DNA from: Argopecten irradians
Taxonomy: Eukaryota > Mollusca > Bivalvia > Pectinida > Pectinidae
DNA: 64,000 nt
NCBI RefSeq assembly: GCF_041381155.1
Contig: NC_091142.1
Coordinates: 37,745,604-37,809,603 of the forward strand
Reading direction: 5' to 3'
Every line of letters starts with the position of its first letter. The first letter of the stretch is position 1. The position numbers and the translations under genes were made by a program. The notes under the pieces were generated by a model. That model saw nothing but the letters and a program-made list of their open reading frames with translations, was not told the origin of the DNA and did not search any database. This document shows, one piece after another, positions 10,226 through 22,973 of this stretch.

Positions 10226-10645
10226 ATAGAGGAAATTCCTTGTTTCTTGAAGAATACCAGTTATATTTCATCGGGTGAATCGAGTTTCATCAAAGTTTCC
10301 ACCTCACGAAACATTACATTTGTTTTCTCGCTTTCATGAACAGAAGACCATTACTACTAGTTCCGCCAAAGGTTATTGCACCATTGTATCGAACACAGTT
10401 CTTTGCCCTTGCGATTATTATGCCATATTTTTGTGAGGATAACGTCAAATTTCTACACAAAAATATGACGTTATTTTTGTGCACAAACTAATGAAGTAAC
10501 AATCAACATGCTATTTTCACAGTCAACGCTGCATTCCGATTGGTCAAAAGCGAGTGAAAATATTAAAATTGATATTTTACTTGAGGAAAATATACCGCTT
10601 TTATGTTCATCGTAAAACCTTAATATTTCACTCCGAAAAATGTAA
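10226..10645. mobile_element. Possible small insertion splitting the ~66-bp array
   Basis: Unrelated sequence lies between two parts of the same repeat array, as expected for an insertion. It holds inverted motifs: GAGTGAAAATATTAA near 10550 pairs with TTAATATTTCACTC near 10620, and AACGTCAAATTTCTACACAAA near 10441 partly pairs with ATGACGTTATTTTTGTG near 10464. No clear terminal repeats or target duplication could be fixed. It is present identically in copy B (60072-60491). Confidence 0.4.
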
Positions 10646-10804
10646 TAAATTCTGTTATCAACTTTGGAACATTGTGTCAATATTAACATTGAGATGTCAA
10701 TATCTTACATATATATTTTAATCGAGATGTTAATATCTTAAATATAATCTATCATTAACTTTGGAACATTGTGTCAATCTTATCATAGATATGTCAATAT
10801 CTTC
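10646..10804. repeat. Decayed units of the ~66-bp repeat
   Basis: Continuation of the array after the intervening segment: AACTTTGGAACATTGTGTCAA, GAGATGTCAATATCTTA and similar blocks recur with changed spacing. Copy B: 60492-60650. Confidence 0.75.
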
Positions 10805-11544
10805 TGTGTAATATGTCTTATGATATGGACATTGAGGGTGTCGGCCTACGTCTTCAACCTGTCATTTAAAATTGCATTGAACATGCCTTATACTGATTCA
10901 ACACCATTCAGATGCAAGCCTAACATTGCAAACGACAAATACCTAACATAATACTGTTGTTATCTTAAAGAAACTCTCATTCACTTAATATATAAATTCG
11001 ATACAAAATCAACATCATCACCTAGACACAAATATAGCTATTTCTTACGTGAATTGGCATAGCAATACATAGGCGGCCAATCATAAACCACTCGTCAACC
11101 CATGTTTTATTATTGTATGATGTTTCGAAACATGACATGCTAATCAGCAAACTTCAATTGTATATTATTACAAAAATAATTCATATTTACTGTTTCAGTA
11201 AAATGTATGTAGGGGAACATAACTGGAGAGTAGGATGGATATCCACTACCCAGTTATATGTTGAGGCAAGTTGAGCCCCATTTTTGTATGAACAAGGTTC
11301 TTATCATTTTGTTACATCCACATGTCAATCATTTTTGCAATTCTGTACAAAATGTGAAGTGTAATTTTAATGCGTCATGTATAATCCAGATAAATCACAT
11401 TATTCACTTTCAATCACTATTTCTGTTATCATTAACTTTTTTACGGACTGAACGCATCATTATACAAATCCTAGCCACATGTGTTAACTGTTGGTTTTTT
11501 CGGAAATATAATGCAAATATGAAAACCTTGTAGAATAAACGTTA
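10805..11544. other. Non-coding stretch of the duplicated unit
   Basis: AT-rich, with no recognisable gene. Open frames of 60-91 codons are short and show no family signature. The same is present in copy B (60651-61390). Confidence 0.5.
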
Positions 11545-11990
11545 TGTTTTTGTATGTATGTGTGGTATGTATGTTTTTGTATGCATGTGTTATATGTATG
11601 TGTTGTATGTATGTGTTGTGTGTATGTTTTTGTATGTATGTGTTGTATGTATGTTTTTGTATGTATGTGTTGTATGTATGTTTTTGTATGCATGTGTTAT
11701 ATGTATGTGTTGTATGTATGTATTGTATGTATATGTTGTATGTATGTGTTGTATGTATGTGTTGTTTGTATGTGTTGTATGTATGTGGTGTATGTATGTG
11801 TTGTATGTATGTGTTATTTGTATGTGTTGTATGTATGTGGTGTATGTATGTGTTGTATGTATGTTTTTGTATGCATGTGTTGTATATATGTGTTGTATGC
11901 ATGTGTTGTATATATGTGTTGTATGTATGTATTGTATGTATGTGTTGTATGTGTGTGTTGAATGTATGTGTTGTATGTATGTGTTGAATG
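11545..11990. repeat. TGTATG-type minisatellite, copy A
   Basis: Alternation of TGTATGTATGTGT, TTTTTGTATG and TGTTATATG blocks. Because stop codons are absent from these blocks in several frames, long false frames appear on both strands (Cys/Val/Tyr/Met on plus, Thr/His/Tyr/Ile on minus). The copy-B array is 53 bp longer, through an extra block around 61555-61610. Confidence 0.95.
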
Positions 11991-14103
11991 TATATAAGAC
12001 TATTAAGGAAAACAGAGACACCTATGGCAAAAGAATTGAAAACAAAAGATCATTTAATATATACAGACACGAAGCAAATAAATCTGAAAATATCATTCTT
12101 TGTAATATAGTACCACAGTACCATACTGTATATAACCTTTTGTCCAACTGTAAGGGGTTGCTCATGGCAAAATTCTTAATTGATTTTATTGGAGTTATCG
12201 ATCAAATTTTATTATCGGTTTCTCTAGTAATTTTCCGTCTATATTTCAAGAAAGATATATATCACAGTGCTGAATATTTTCACTTTTCACTTTTAGGCGT
12301 ATTGACTTTATAACGACGTGTAATTTTTGTTTCCATTAGAAAATTAAGCATGGTTGTAGTTTATCAATCAAGGAAGACCTATTCCACTAGTTAATCCAAT
12401 ACTAATACATGTAATGGGTAGAAAAAGAGATCAGCCACTTCGAGAAATTTATAAAAACACAGTCATCTTAATGTAAAACCAACCAAATATACTAGCTTTA
12501 TGTGGTTAATTTAGGGAAAGGAAACTACTAGCTTACAGAACATGAATTATACATATTTCCATCATTATATCCTGCGTACATCTTAACATCAACCGCCATA
12601 TCTTTTATAGCCTTAAAGTCACATAGGAATCAATAATGCAGGTAGAGGCAACGTTTCTGTTTCAGAAATCGCACAATCATTTTAACGGCGTTGAGGAAAA
12701 CCATATGCGTATTAGATTTATTTCATTTTAAAATGATACATAATTATATTTCGGAAAACAAACAGGTTTAAGCAAGACGGATTGGTTAGCGTGGTTTGGT
12801 CTCCTGTGAGTCACCTGTTTCCGTGATGTGTCGGAGAATCGATGGAATAGTATCCAAGCTCTTTTGACGTGAATTGGTGTGAAACAAGGGTCGTTTGCTC
12901 GGTATCGGGGTGGGGAACACTGTCTCTGTCATTTCCCCCGACAGTGATACAGCTAAAGTTACTGACTTCTTCCCGAAACCAATAAGGTACCAAACTAACT
13001 ATTATAAATCAATGATGAAGGTGTAACACCTTATTGAGGAAAAACTAACGTGCCAAAAGTATTCGGTCAAGTCATAGTATCACTATTTCATTCATTTTGA
13101 CAAATTTTCAATAATTCTCAAAAAAGTTTACTTTCTCTAGATTTTCTTACAGTTACAAAGTTATATTTTAAGTCATTTGAAAATTCCAGCCCAGGACGGT
13201 CGGTAACAGAGGTGAGTAATATTTTAGAAAGTTTTGAGACATTACTTAATATATCCATCATTACTATGCACTTAATGCTTCATTGTGCTTGTTAATTAGC
13301 TTTTGTACAATAAGCAAATTAATCATCCAGATAAAGGAGGCTACTTCCTCTCCTGATATTTAAATAAAGCATTTCAAATATGTTTTAAAACATTCCTTAT
13401 CTCGCGATGATTTTGATATTAAGTGCTGTAAAGTCCACTATTTTGGTGTTGGGTAGGGGTGTTAATTCTATTCCTACCATTTCGTATCAAATGCAAGATT
13501 ATTATAGAATAGTGCGTATCTCAGTAAAAAGATAATTCCGTATTCAATGTCTTCAATAATATCTCATCTGTGTCATCTCTTCATATGAAAACACTAAGAA
13601 AGACCATAGCAAAAGGCTCTGGCAAAAATGTTCGCATGTCAGTAAAATAACCAAGAGGCGGAAATCTGATATACTTGATAAAAATGATGTGAATTCGACA
13701 ATAACAATATAAAACAGTGAAAAGAAATTATATAATTATAAGCACATCACCAACACTTCCTTAGTTACCAAAGAAAACCCTGTCTATCCTGGGACACTCT
13801 GCTCTTGTTTTGTCCCAAAGCCATCATCATAAAAGCACATTATTCTGGACTGGGGTCGGGTACGGACTACACTTAGTAGCGCTAGTGTGTGTTTACACTA
13901 TGCAGTGAAGCCTTTATCGGCCTCTCTCATCAACAATAAGCACGTGACTGCCACGCGCTGGGACCCTCCCTAAGGAACTGCTGGCAATGGCTCACGCGCT
14001 GGAAGGCGGCGTTGATGCTGCATAGCATAGACCAGATCGTTTGGTGATAGCGGCATGATATGAACACCGACAATGATAATAGATTGGTCTCTATGGAACC
14101 ATT
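11991..14103. other. Right part of the duplicated unit, no certain gene
   Basis: Mostly AT-rich. Two GC-richer spots stand out. At 12811-12993 on the minus strand a 60-codon frame of normal amino-acid composition ends near a CAG|GTGACT donor-like site. At 13850-14060 a GC-rich patch has short minus-strand frames. Neither matches a family I know. A perfect GGTGTAACACC hairpin lies at 13019-13029. Copy B repeats all this with three small indels. Confidence 0.45.
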
Positions 14104-14824
14104 TGGATTCAATCTCTCCACTATTATTTAAATACAACATCAAAGGCCTGCTCAACGTAATTTACAAAGCAATATATGCATTTGGCTTCTCTATTGAATA
14201 AATCATATACAAGTTTCCTTTGAAATAAAAGAAAATGTAATATTCGTCAACAAGTTTTTGAGAAAGTCAACTTTCATTATTTCAATTTTGAGTGTTGTGT
14301 AATCACACCAATATTGACTTTTCATTTTAGAACTAGTATAACGTTTACAAACAATGATACAGCACGGTGTCGATAAATCGCCCGGATTCCATGTAACAAC
14401 GCTATACACGCCTATTGTTTTCATTTGGTGGCTATAGGCATTCCAAAATATGACTACAAACCTGGGTATAAAGGTCACCAAAGGAAATATAGTTACACGT
14501 AACGCCAAGTGATCTACATAAACCGACCATATTGAAGATGGTAATATGATCATCATGTAAAACTTTATTGCAAATCTGTCTATAGGACAGTCCAAAAAGA
14601 AACCTTTATCGTCACATGGTCTTTATACAATGGTGAGGTTATGTTACATATAACATTTGCCATTTAGAACAGTAAAGAACATTAGTCTTGTCGTCTCGTT
14701 ATACAGATGGTAGACAAAATTTTGTTATTTCACTGCAGAATGCAGATTTCTTTATAGTTTCAGGGAAGATTTACCTTTTATACCTCAACGAAAACTAATC
14801 CCGTTTTTACACCGGTTATATCAT
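14104..14824. other. AT-rich stretch without a gene
   Basis: The sequence right of the last base that can be compared with copy B. A 130-codon minus-strand frame (14203-14595) has no recognisable motif and ordinary intergenic composition. Whether it belongs to the duplicated unit cannot be told, because copy B is cut by the window end. Confidence 0.4.
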
Positions 14825-17165
14825 AACTAGATACCGTATAGCCAGTTATTTTTATTACTAGATACCGTATAGCCAGTTATTTTATAACTAGATACCGTAT
14901 AACAAGTTATTTTATAACTAGATACCGTATAGCCAGTTATTTTATAACTAGATACCGTATAGCCAGTTATTTTATAACTAGATACCATATAGACAGTTAT
15001 TTTATAACTAGATACCGTATAGACACTTATACCTAGATACCGTATAGACAGTTATTTTATAACTAGATACCGTATAGACATTTATTTTATAACTAGATAC
15101 CGTATTAGACAGTTATTTTTATAACTAGATACCGTATAGACAGTTATTTATATAACTAGACACTAGTACCGTATAGACAGTTGATTTTATAACTAGATTA
15201 CCGTATAGACAGTTATTTTATAACTAGATACCGTATAGACAGTTATTTTATAACTAGACACAGTATAGCCAGTTATTTTATAACTAGATACCGTATAGCA
15301 AGTTATTCTATAACTAGATACCGTATAGACAGTTATTTTATAACTAGACACAGTATAGCCAGTTGTTTTTATAACTAGATACCGTATAGCCAGTTATTTT
15401 ATATAACTAGATACCGTATAGACAGTTATTTTATAACTAGATACCGTATAACAAGTTATTTTATAACTAGATACCGTATAGTCAGTTATTTTATAACTAG
15501 ATACCATATAGCCAGTTATTTTATAACTGGATTCCGTATAGCCAACTAGATACCGTATAGCCAGTTATTTTATAACTAGATACCGTATAGTCAGTTATTT
15601 TATAACTAGATACCGTATAGCCAGTTATTTTATAAACTAGATACCATATAGTCAGTTATTTTATTTATAACTAGATATACCGTATAGCCAGTTATTTTAT
15701 AACTATATACCGTATAGCCAGTTATTTTATAACTAGATACCGTATAGACAGTTATTTTATAACTAGAAACCGTATAGACAGTTATTTTATAACTAGATAC
15801 TGTATAGACACAGTTTATTTTATAACTAGATACCGTATAGCCAACCGATACCGCATAGACACTTATTTTATAACTAGATACCGTATAGACAGTTATTTTG
15901 TAACTAGATACCATATAGACACTTATTTTATAACTAGATACCGTATAGACAGTTATTTTATAACTAGATACTGTATAGACACAGTTATTTTATAACTAGA
16001 TACCGTATAGCCAGTCATTTTATAACTAGATACCGATAGCCAGTTATTTTATAACTAGATACCGTATAGCCAGTTATTTTATAACTAGATACCTTATAGA
16101 CAGTTATTTTATAACTAGTTATAATATAAACTAGATACCGTATAGTCAGTTATATTTTATAAACTAGATACCGTATAGACAGTTATTTTATACTAGATAC
16201 CTTTATAGCCAGTTATTTTTATAACTAAATACTGTTATAGACACCGTTATTTATAACTAGATACCGTATAGACAGTTTATTTTATAACTAGATACCGTAT
16301 AGATAGTTATTTTGTAACTCAGATACCGTATATACCACTTATTTTTTAAACTAAGAAACCGTATATAGACAGTTATTTTTATAACTAGATACCTGTATAG
16401 ACACAGTTATTTTATAACAAGATACCGTGTATAGCCAGTTATTATATAACTAGATATACTGTATACTCAGTTATTTTATAACTAGACTACCGTATAGACA
16501 GGTTATTTTATAACTAGATACCGTATAGCCAATTATTTTTATAAACTAGATACCGTATAGCCAGTTATTTTATAACTAGATACTGTATAGACCCAGTTAT
16601 TTATATTTTAACTAGATACCGTATAGCCAGTTATTTTATAAACTAGATACCGTATAGACAGTTATTTTATAACTAAGATACCGTATAATCAGTTATTTTA
16701 TAACTAGATACCGTAATACGAGCCCAGGTTATTTTATAACTAGATACCCGTAGAGTCAGTATTTATAACTAGATACCGTAATAGACACAGTTATTTTATA
16801 ACTAGATACCGTATAGCCATGTTAATTTTATAACGTATAGAGAGGTTATTTTAACTAGATACCGTTATAGACATTATTTTTATAACTAGAGAATCGTTAT
16901 AGAGAGTTATTTTTATAACTAGATATCGTATAGTCAGTTATTTTTATAACTAGATACCGTATAGCCAGTTTATTTTATAACTAGATACCAGTATAGACAT
17001 TAATTTTTATAACTAGATACCGTATAGACAGTTTATTTTTATAACTAGATACCGTTTTAGACAGTTATTTTATAACTAGATACTGTATAAGACAGTTATT
17101 TTTTATAACTATGTTACCGTATAGCCATTTATTTTAAAACTTACGTTTACCAGTATAATTAGCCA
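14825..17165. repeat. Tandem array of a 30-bp repeat (2.3 kb)
   Basis: About 78 units of CTAGATACCGTATAG(C/A)CAG followed by TTATTTTATAA. Units are regular at first. From about 16100 to the right they carry many single-base insertions and deletions, and the array fades out near 17165. Variation GCC/GAC/GTC at one site is scattered. There is no coding potential: the 94-codon frame at 15630-15914 is an artefact of the repeat. Confidence 0.95.
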
Positions 17166-20100
17166 GCTATTTTTTATGTTTATTTCGCGGGGGCAACGAT
17201 ATAGATACCGTTATAGTCAAAATATCTAATCAATAAAATCAAGATAATTGTACCTATACCTAAATCGCAAATTTTAAATCCATTCAAATCGAATTTTCTA
17301 GTATTTTTTCGAAATCAACGACAATATTTGCTTGTGAAAATAACTGGCCTATATACGCTTTACCTTTTCAAAAAAACATAGTCCACGTTTTGTACAGTTG
17401 GGCACTGTATTGTTATTGTATACTATATTAAGGTACAGATGTGAAGATGAACCCACGTGTTAATTATAGTCGCATACATGTATCCATAGTTTGTAAGAAA
17501 AACTAGTGCCACCTCTTTTTTTTTAAATAGTTTTGGAAATTAATACTTTGAGCAGAGAAATGTAAAAAAATTAGTTTCATAAAATAAATTCGTTGGCATG
17601 GCTTATTAATTAAAAACAAAAAAAACATTCGCGATCAAAACTCGTGACAATCATTAAAATTGTACCATATTTGATTGATTAAAATAGAATCCATTATAAG
17701 TAATTTAATAAAAATTACATAATAAAAACATTATATTTTTTTATGTGTAAAAAAAAAAAATAAAAAATGTTTGAAAATATAGTCATTAGTATTTTAATGT
17801 TCTTTCAAATAATTGAATATTATCGATGTATATATATTCTCTCAGTATTAAGTTCAAAACATACATATTACAATAATTAATTTTATTGATCTTATACATA
17901 CATGTTCCTTTTAGAAAGTTTGGTATTAACACAGGATCAAATTCTGATACTAGGACCTGACAATGTATGATTAAAAAAAAGAGACTAATCTGTATAATGT
18001 CACATGTATAAGTTAAGAATCATACAGCAAATTCTTTCTTTTTTTTATTCTTATGATGTATATAGGGTTTTATAAGCAGATATACGTTTGCTAGTATATA
18101 AAAATCTGAAAAACAACAGGATTAATAGTAATTGGGGGGGAAACATCAATTAATTCATAAAACAAATATTAAAAAACTACAGTTTTGGTTGAGCAGTACT
18201 CACCATTTATGGACCAAACATTGCCACGCAATTATTAATATAATACCTAAGCGATTTATAGTGTATAAGAGACAGTAAGAGGAATTAATATAAACTGAAA
18301 GAATTTAATATTGTATAGCAAGAGTATTAACGAGAACAGTAAGTGAATTATACTTATAGTAAGAGATTAAGAGATAATAGTAAAATAAAGATCAATATAG
18401 GAAGTAAGGAGATAAGATATTAAGATAGGTGCGCTGAGAGATTAGATATAGATAGGAAGGCATATATTAAAATAATAAGATCAGTGGTAGATTTGAGAAA
18501 CAGACATTATCTTGTCAAACATAGAGTAAATATTAGGAGGCCTCTAGGAATGTAATTTCACAACACTGTTGTGGAGAGACAAAAAGTCCTAACTTTCGCG
18601 AAGGAGCTATTTGCCACTTTATCAAGAAATTACAAAACCAACACGATTACATAATAGGATACGTACTGTAATGGGGACAAAGTAGACAAATATTTATAAC
18701 TATACAGGCACAATGGGAGCGCAATTTACCCTTCGGCATAGGTGGTGAGTAAGATATTAAGAAAACAGTGAGAAGTTATGGTATCCTCTTTTGTTTCTGG
18801 TCCAAATTCAAAACCAAAAAATGCACTTGAAAAACATGTAAACAGTCAAAATTGTCCACAAAGAATACCAATTTTGATAAGGTACCAAAAGCTATTATAA
18901 CTATTACGGTAGTCTTTATATACAGGTTAGATTTGAGAAGAAATTGAAGAAGAAATATAGTGCCAGAATGGAGCATCCCACGAGTGGTCGTAATGAAATA
19001 GGTGGTCATTAAACAGAGGTGACCGCTTTAGCAGGTCCTCACTGTATGCACCATAGAGTAATTCCATCATATTTCATCATTTTTATTCTAATAGAATTCT
19101 TAAATATGTGTTATGAATAATGATTAATTTTGAAAATATCTTTTTTCCACATAAAGGTAGCTCAAAGAACCAAGTCACAACACCAAAACACTGTATGTGC
19201 ATTAGAAATCGAAATTGTAGGCGAGACAAAGAAGATTGAACTCTCTGTGCTTGATCATCAGCGGAGTATTTGACTTGTCACCTTGACAACCAAGCCCTTT
19301 TCAGAAATTGAAAGCCAAATATGGCAGCCATTGTCAGGCTTCCTCACTAACACAAGTTCTATGACGTTCTCTTACGACACCAATTCTATAGGAAATATTC
19401 AATCCAAGGAAGTCTTATATTCATAAAAAATTGTAAGCACACAATAAAATATACCACAGTATGAAGTAGGCATGTAAAGAGTATTATGAATAATGTTTGA
19501 CAATGCCTGATTGAGAACATAGGTCGCCTCTAGTGGCCCATATTAGGAATGGTGGAAAGTTTAATAAGATTGTGAGCAACAGTAACCACGCATGCCTTTT
19601 GTTTAGTAGTAGAAATACTTTTAAACGTTCACAGACAACAGCAACGGCTTTGTCAACGTAGACACCAAAACAAGATTATTAGCCCACAAACCAACGCCCA
19701 TTCGAATAATATGAATGATAATTTTTAACCCAAATAAAAATATACAGTTTTGTATTAATTAATAGAATTATGTTGATTTAAGACTAATGTATACCTACAA
19801 TTAGTTCATGTGTTGTGTTTTTGAGGACAACATTTACTTAGAATCAAAAGTGAACAACCATGTTTGTAAATAGACGTTATTAAATCACTTTACTATTTTC
19901 CTGAATCCATAAATAGGGTGAGGTAACGGTCTACACGATAAAACAAGACATTTGTATGAACATATATAATTTATAGAGCGGATAATAAAATATTTATCAT
20001 TAATACTACATACAAATTGTTCTACCAATCAATCGATAAGTACTAATCTAGTACAAGAATATAGTACGAGTATTCTCTCACTAATATATTTTACAAAGCA

Positions 20101-20829
20101 AGTACAATAGCTCATTTGTTTCTGAATTACTTTGCCAATACATGTAATGGTATTTCATTGTAATGTTTGTATATATACTACAGCTGTAAAAACAACATAA
20201 ATGATACACTTCTCTTGATCTTGTGTTTCAATAAAATACTAATTTCATCGCATATTGATTATGTATAAATATTATCGTTATTTATAATTAAACTATACTT
20301 GAATTTGCCGGTAGCTGTTCATAAAGTTCTTGATTGCCTATTTATTTTACCATATTTTATAGCTAACCTAATTTGTTTTGTTTCAGCAGGGATATCCTTA
20401 ATGTATAGATGCCACTGTATATACAACTTATTTAAATCTAGATGTATAAATGTCAATGAATATCGAATTCGAACCTTATTTCAAAACAACATCTATCCGC
20501 AAGTCTAGAAAATGTTGGAGAATATTTTCCCAATTATCGCCAAAGTCAAGAATTGAATATACCACAAGAAAAAAATCCAGTTTTTCTAATCATAATATAT
20601 AAATGCGAATAAATGATAGCGAAATAGTGCCAAAGCTCTAAAAGCCATAGAGATTCAAATTGATTTCTTTTTTTAATATAAGGAACACATATGAAACAAA
20701 GTCTATGTAATGAAAATGATTCAGTGTCCAAATGTATGATGAAAAAAGAAACGTTTGACTGTTATAAAATTTGAAAACAAAAATGATTTAGTGTCCGAAA
20801 CAAAATTAAAAGCCGATCACTTTATACCC
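17166..20829. other. AT-rich intergenic sequence
   Basis: No gene seen. It holds A-runs (17749-17760), a purine-rich stretch at 18260-18500 with recurring AGAGATTAAGAGATAA-like words, and scattered short frames (18776-19009 minus, 20299-20508 plus, 20546-20731 minus) with no family features. Confidence 0.55.
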
Positions 20830-21368
20830 AGGGGCCAGTTGTTCAAACGGTGAGTAGTTTAATCATATGATAAGTGGAATTTTCATTTCAATTTACTGCA
20901 ATTCAATTCTATGTTTCTTTGAACTTTACGGTTCATCTGAAAAGGTGCATTATAATATACAGTGCAACAAAACTGATTTACAATAACATAGATATTTAAC
21001 ACACAGGCACACTTACATAGTACAGATACACCCGTCACATACCCAACCGATACGCTAGTGTAGAGGGTGTTTCTACGTTTGTTTCAAACAGTATTTATTC
21101 TTTTTTTCATGGCCATAACGATAACTTTTCCTAAATTAGAAAATTCTTTATTATTTTTTATTTCCAGAATTTGAATCAATTTAGCCCTGCTAGGTTTATT
21201 ATGATAATATTACAAAAAATGGTTCTAATCTTCATTACAATTATGTAATGTAGATCAATGATGGATTTCCTTAAAATCTCAAAAAACTCTTCATTGTTAA
21301 AGTTTTACAATAACAAATTTTTTTTATTATTGATTTGAAAATTGTCGTTAAACTGTGCAACTGGCCCA
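20830..21368. mobile_element. MITE-like element with GGGCCAGTTG terminal inverted repeats
   Basis: The left end reads AGGGGCCAGTTGTTCAAA; the right end read inward on the minus strand is TGGGCCAGTTGCACAGTTTA. The interior (~500 bp) is AT-rich and has no transposase frame. Ends of this GGGGCCAGTTGCACAA type occur on short non-autonomous DNA elements in many animal genomes. No target duplication could be fixed with confidence. Confidence 0.65.
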
Positions 21369-22963
21369 GAGGATCATGTTTGACGAATCCTGTAAATTGC
21401 ACGAGAACGTGGACAAGCTCCAGTCAGAACCAACGAGCAAGCAATAAACCTCACCGTTTACCTTCAAGCACTGAGACTCATTTCACTGTCCAGTAGTTTT
21501 TTTAGTTTTTAAAAATAATCGCCCATTACACTGATACATGTAAGTCGACAGTGACAGTGCTTGAATTCAACCCCTATGCCATATATAATCGCGTGAAACA
21601 ATGCCATCTAAGCCACCTTGTTATTTAAAAACAAAAGGATCGATAGATGGTTAACAGGACGGATATATCCGAGTCAGTTAGCAGGGGAAATGAAACATTA
21701 CAGAGACACAACATGAAGGAAAGGGGCTGATTTCTCTTTCAAGGATTATTTTATGGAATAGCTTCCAACCTGTTTTATACACAGCACCTTCCAGAATTCG
21801 GTGTAACTTTACCCAGAGATACTAATGTGTTGATGGAGTAATGATACCTTCAATTTTAGAATGTTTCCGGTCCTTGAGGTAGTTATATATTCTAACATTT
21901 ATCAGCATATAATAATAGAGTGATATCTTACTTTAGAGGATTTGTGTTGTAGCTAGAGAGCATTTGAAGATCAAGAGTGAACTAAAATATACCTGCTTCA
22001 ATATACAAACATATATATATATATTTAAATTATTTGTATTTGTCTATTTCTTTGCCCAACATTACTGTTCGTAATCCTATCATGCAATCGTGTTCGTTTT
22101 GTGTGTCTTGATAAAGGGGGGGGGTCCAGATCGTCTCTGAAAATTTGACAATTTTGTTTTGTCCATAATCATACGGTTGGAATTACTTCCTTGTCCGCAT
22201 ACATATACTTATATATATATTAATACAGTACATTGATACGAGTATAGAGATATTGCAGTTGGGCATTATTTCATGTCATTTGTATATTTAGCATATCGTA
22301 ATCGTCATTTCTCAACTTAAAAAATAATGATCTCTGCAGGTCGAGTTACAGTAACATTCACTACCAGATAGCTAAACTATGCCGCCATATTGGTCAAACA
22401 TTTTTGAAGAAAACTTTTCCGGGTGGATCATAGTCAGGTTAATGGCTTGTTGAAAGTCGTATAAAGTCTTGAAATGAGACATACTAAATAATCCAATAAA
22501 CGCTTGTAGGACGGCATTCCAATCTCATGGCCAACAGTGTGCACAGAGGTACCAACAAGTCGAACAAAATAACTTCTCTCAAAATCATATATAATAAGAT
22601 CACGATGGTCACGTGTCTCTAAAACCATTGGAAAAACTCTCGAGACCCTCAAGATTTCAGGTTTCATGGTTTCGAACTTCACACATGGCATCTGTAATAC
22701 TGCACAGACATATACAGTCAACGAACAACAGAACACAGACGGCAGGTTCCAGTTTAACCATACTGACATTTTACACTTCTCTTCATCTGTACGTAACCGT
22801 GGTAAAAATAAATGCCTTCGTTTTGAATTCAACTTGCTATTGCATGACAGCTAAGGGACAAAAGAGTGAATAGTGTAGACTTTTATAATGAGACCCATGA
22901 TTAGGTGGCGTGAGCCAAAAGTATGAATTACATGATTCATTAAAGGCTACCAAACATTATACA
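21369..22963. other. Intergenic sequence up to the assembly gap
   Basis: No certain gene. The minus-strand frame 22434-22832 (132 codons) and an overlapping plus frame 22613-22873 are the longest. Neither shows a known motif; overlapping open frames on both strands suggest chance. A G-run lies near 22117-22126. Confidence 0.45.
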
Positions 22964-22973
22964 NNNNNNNNNN
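22964..22973. other. Assembly gap of ten N
   Basis: Ten unknown bases join two contigs; the true gap size is not given. Order and distance across this point depend on scaffolding. Confidence 0.99.

Larger units (their letters stand above)
5116..14103. repeat. Long duplicated unit, copy A (at least 9 kb)
   Basis: The same sequence recurs in the same orientation at 54559-64000. Correspondence holds from AATGTTGGGAGCGG at 5116 until the window ends in copy B, which matches 14103 here. The true right edge is therefore unknown and may lie further right. The offset is 49443 up to 7140, 49874 after the 20-bp array, 49846 after the ~66-bp array, 49899 after the TGTATG array and 49897 near the end. 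Single-copy parts are almost identical. The left edge cuts a minus-strand LINE here but lies in unrelated sequence in copy B. No long non-repetitive reading frame is present. It could be a segmental duplication, a large mobile unit or an assembly duplication. Confidence 0.93.

Noticed and set aside
11471-12313. Long Cys/Val/Tyr/Met frames (plus) and Thr/His/Tyr frames (minus), and their copies at 61317-62212
   Set aside because: They read through the TGTATG minisatellite in several frames and on both strands at once; the composition is fixed by the repeat.
5118-14103. Autonomous LTR retrotransposon with gag-pol
   Set aside because: No protease, reverse transcriptase, integrase or other long non-repetitive frame in the unit, and no second terminal repeat found.
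22434-22873. 132-codon minus frame and overlapping plus frames
   Set aside because: Open on both strands with no known motif, signal or splice support; kept only as part of the intergenic note.
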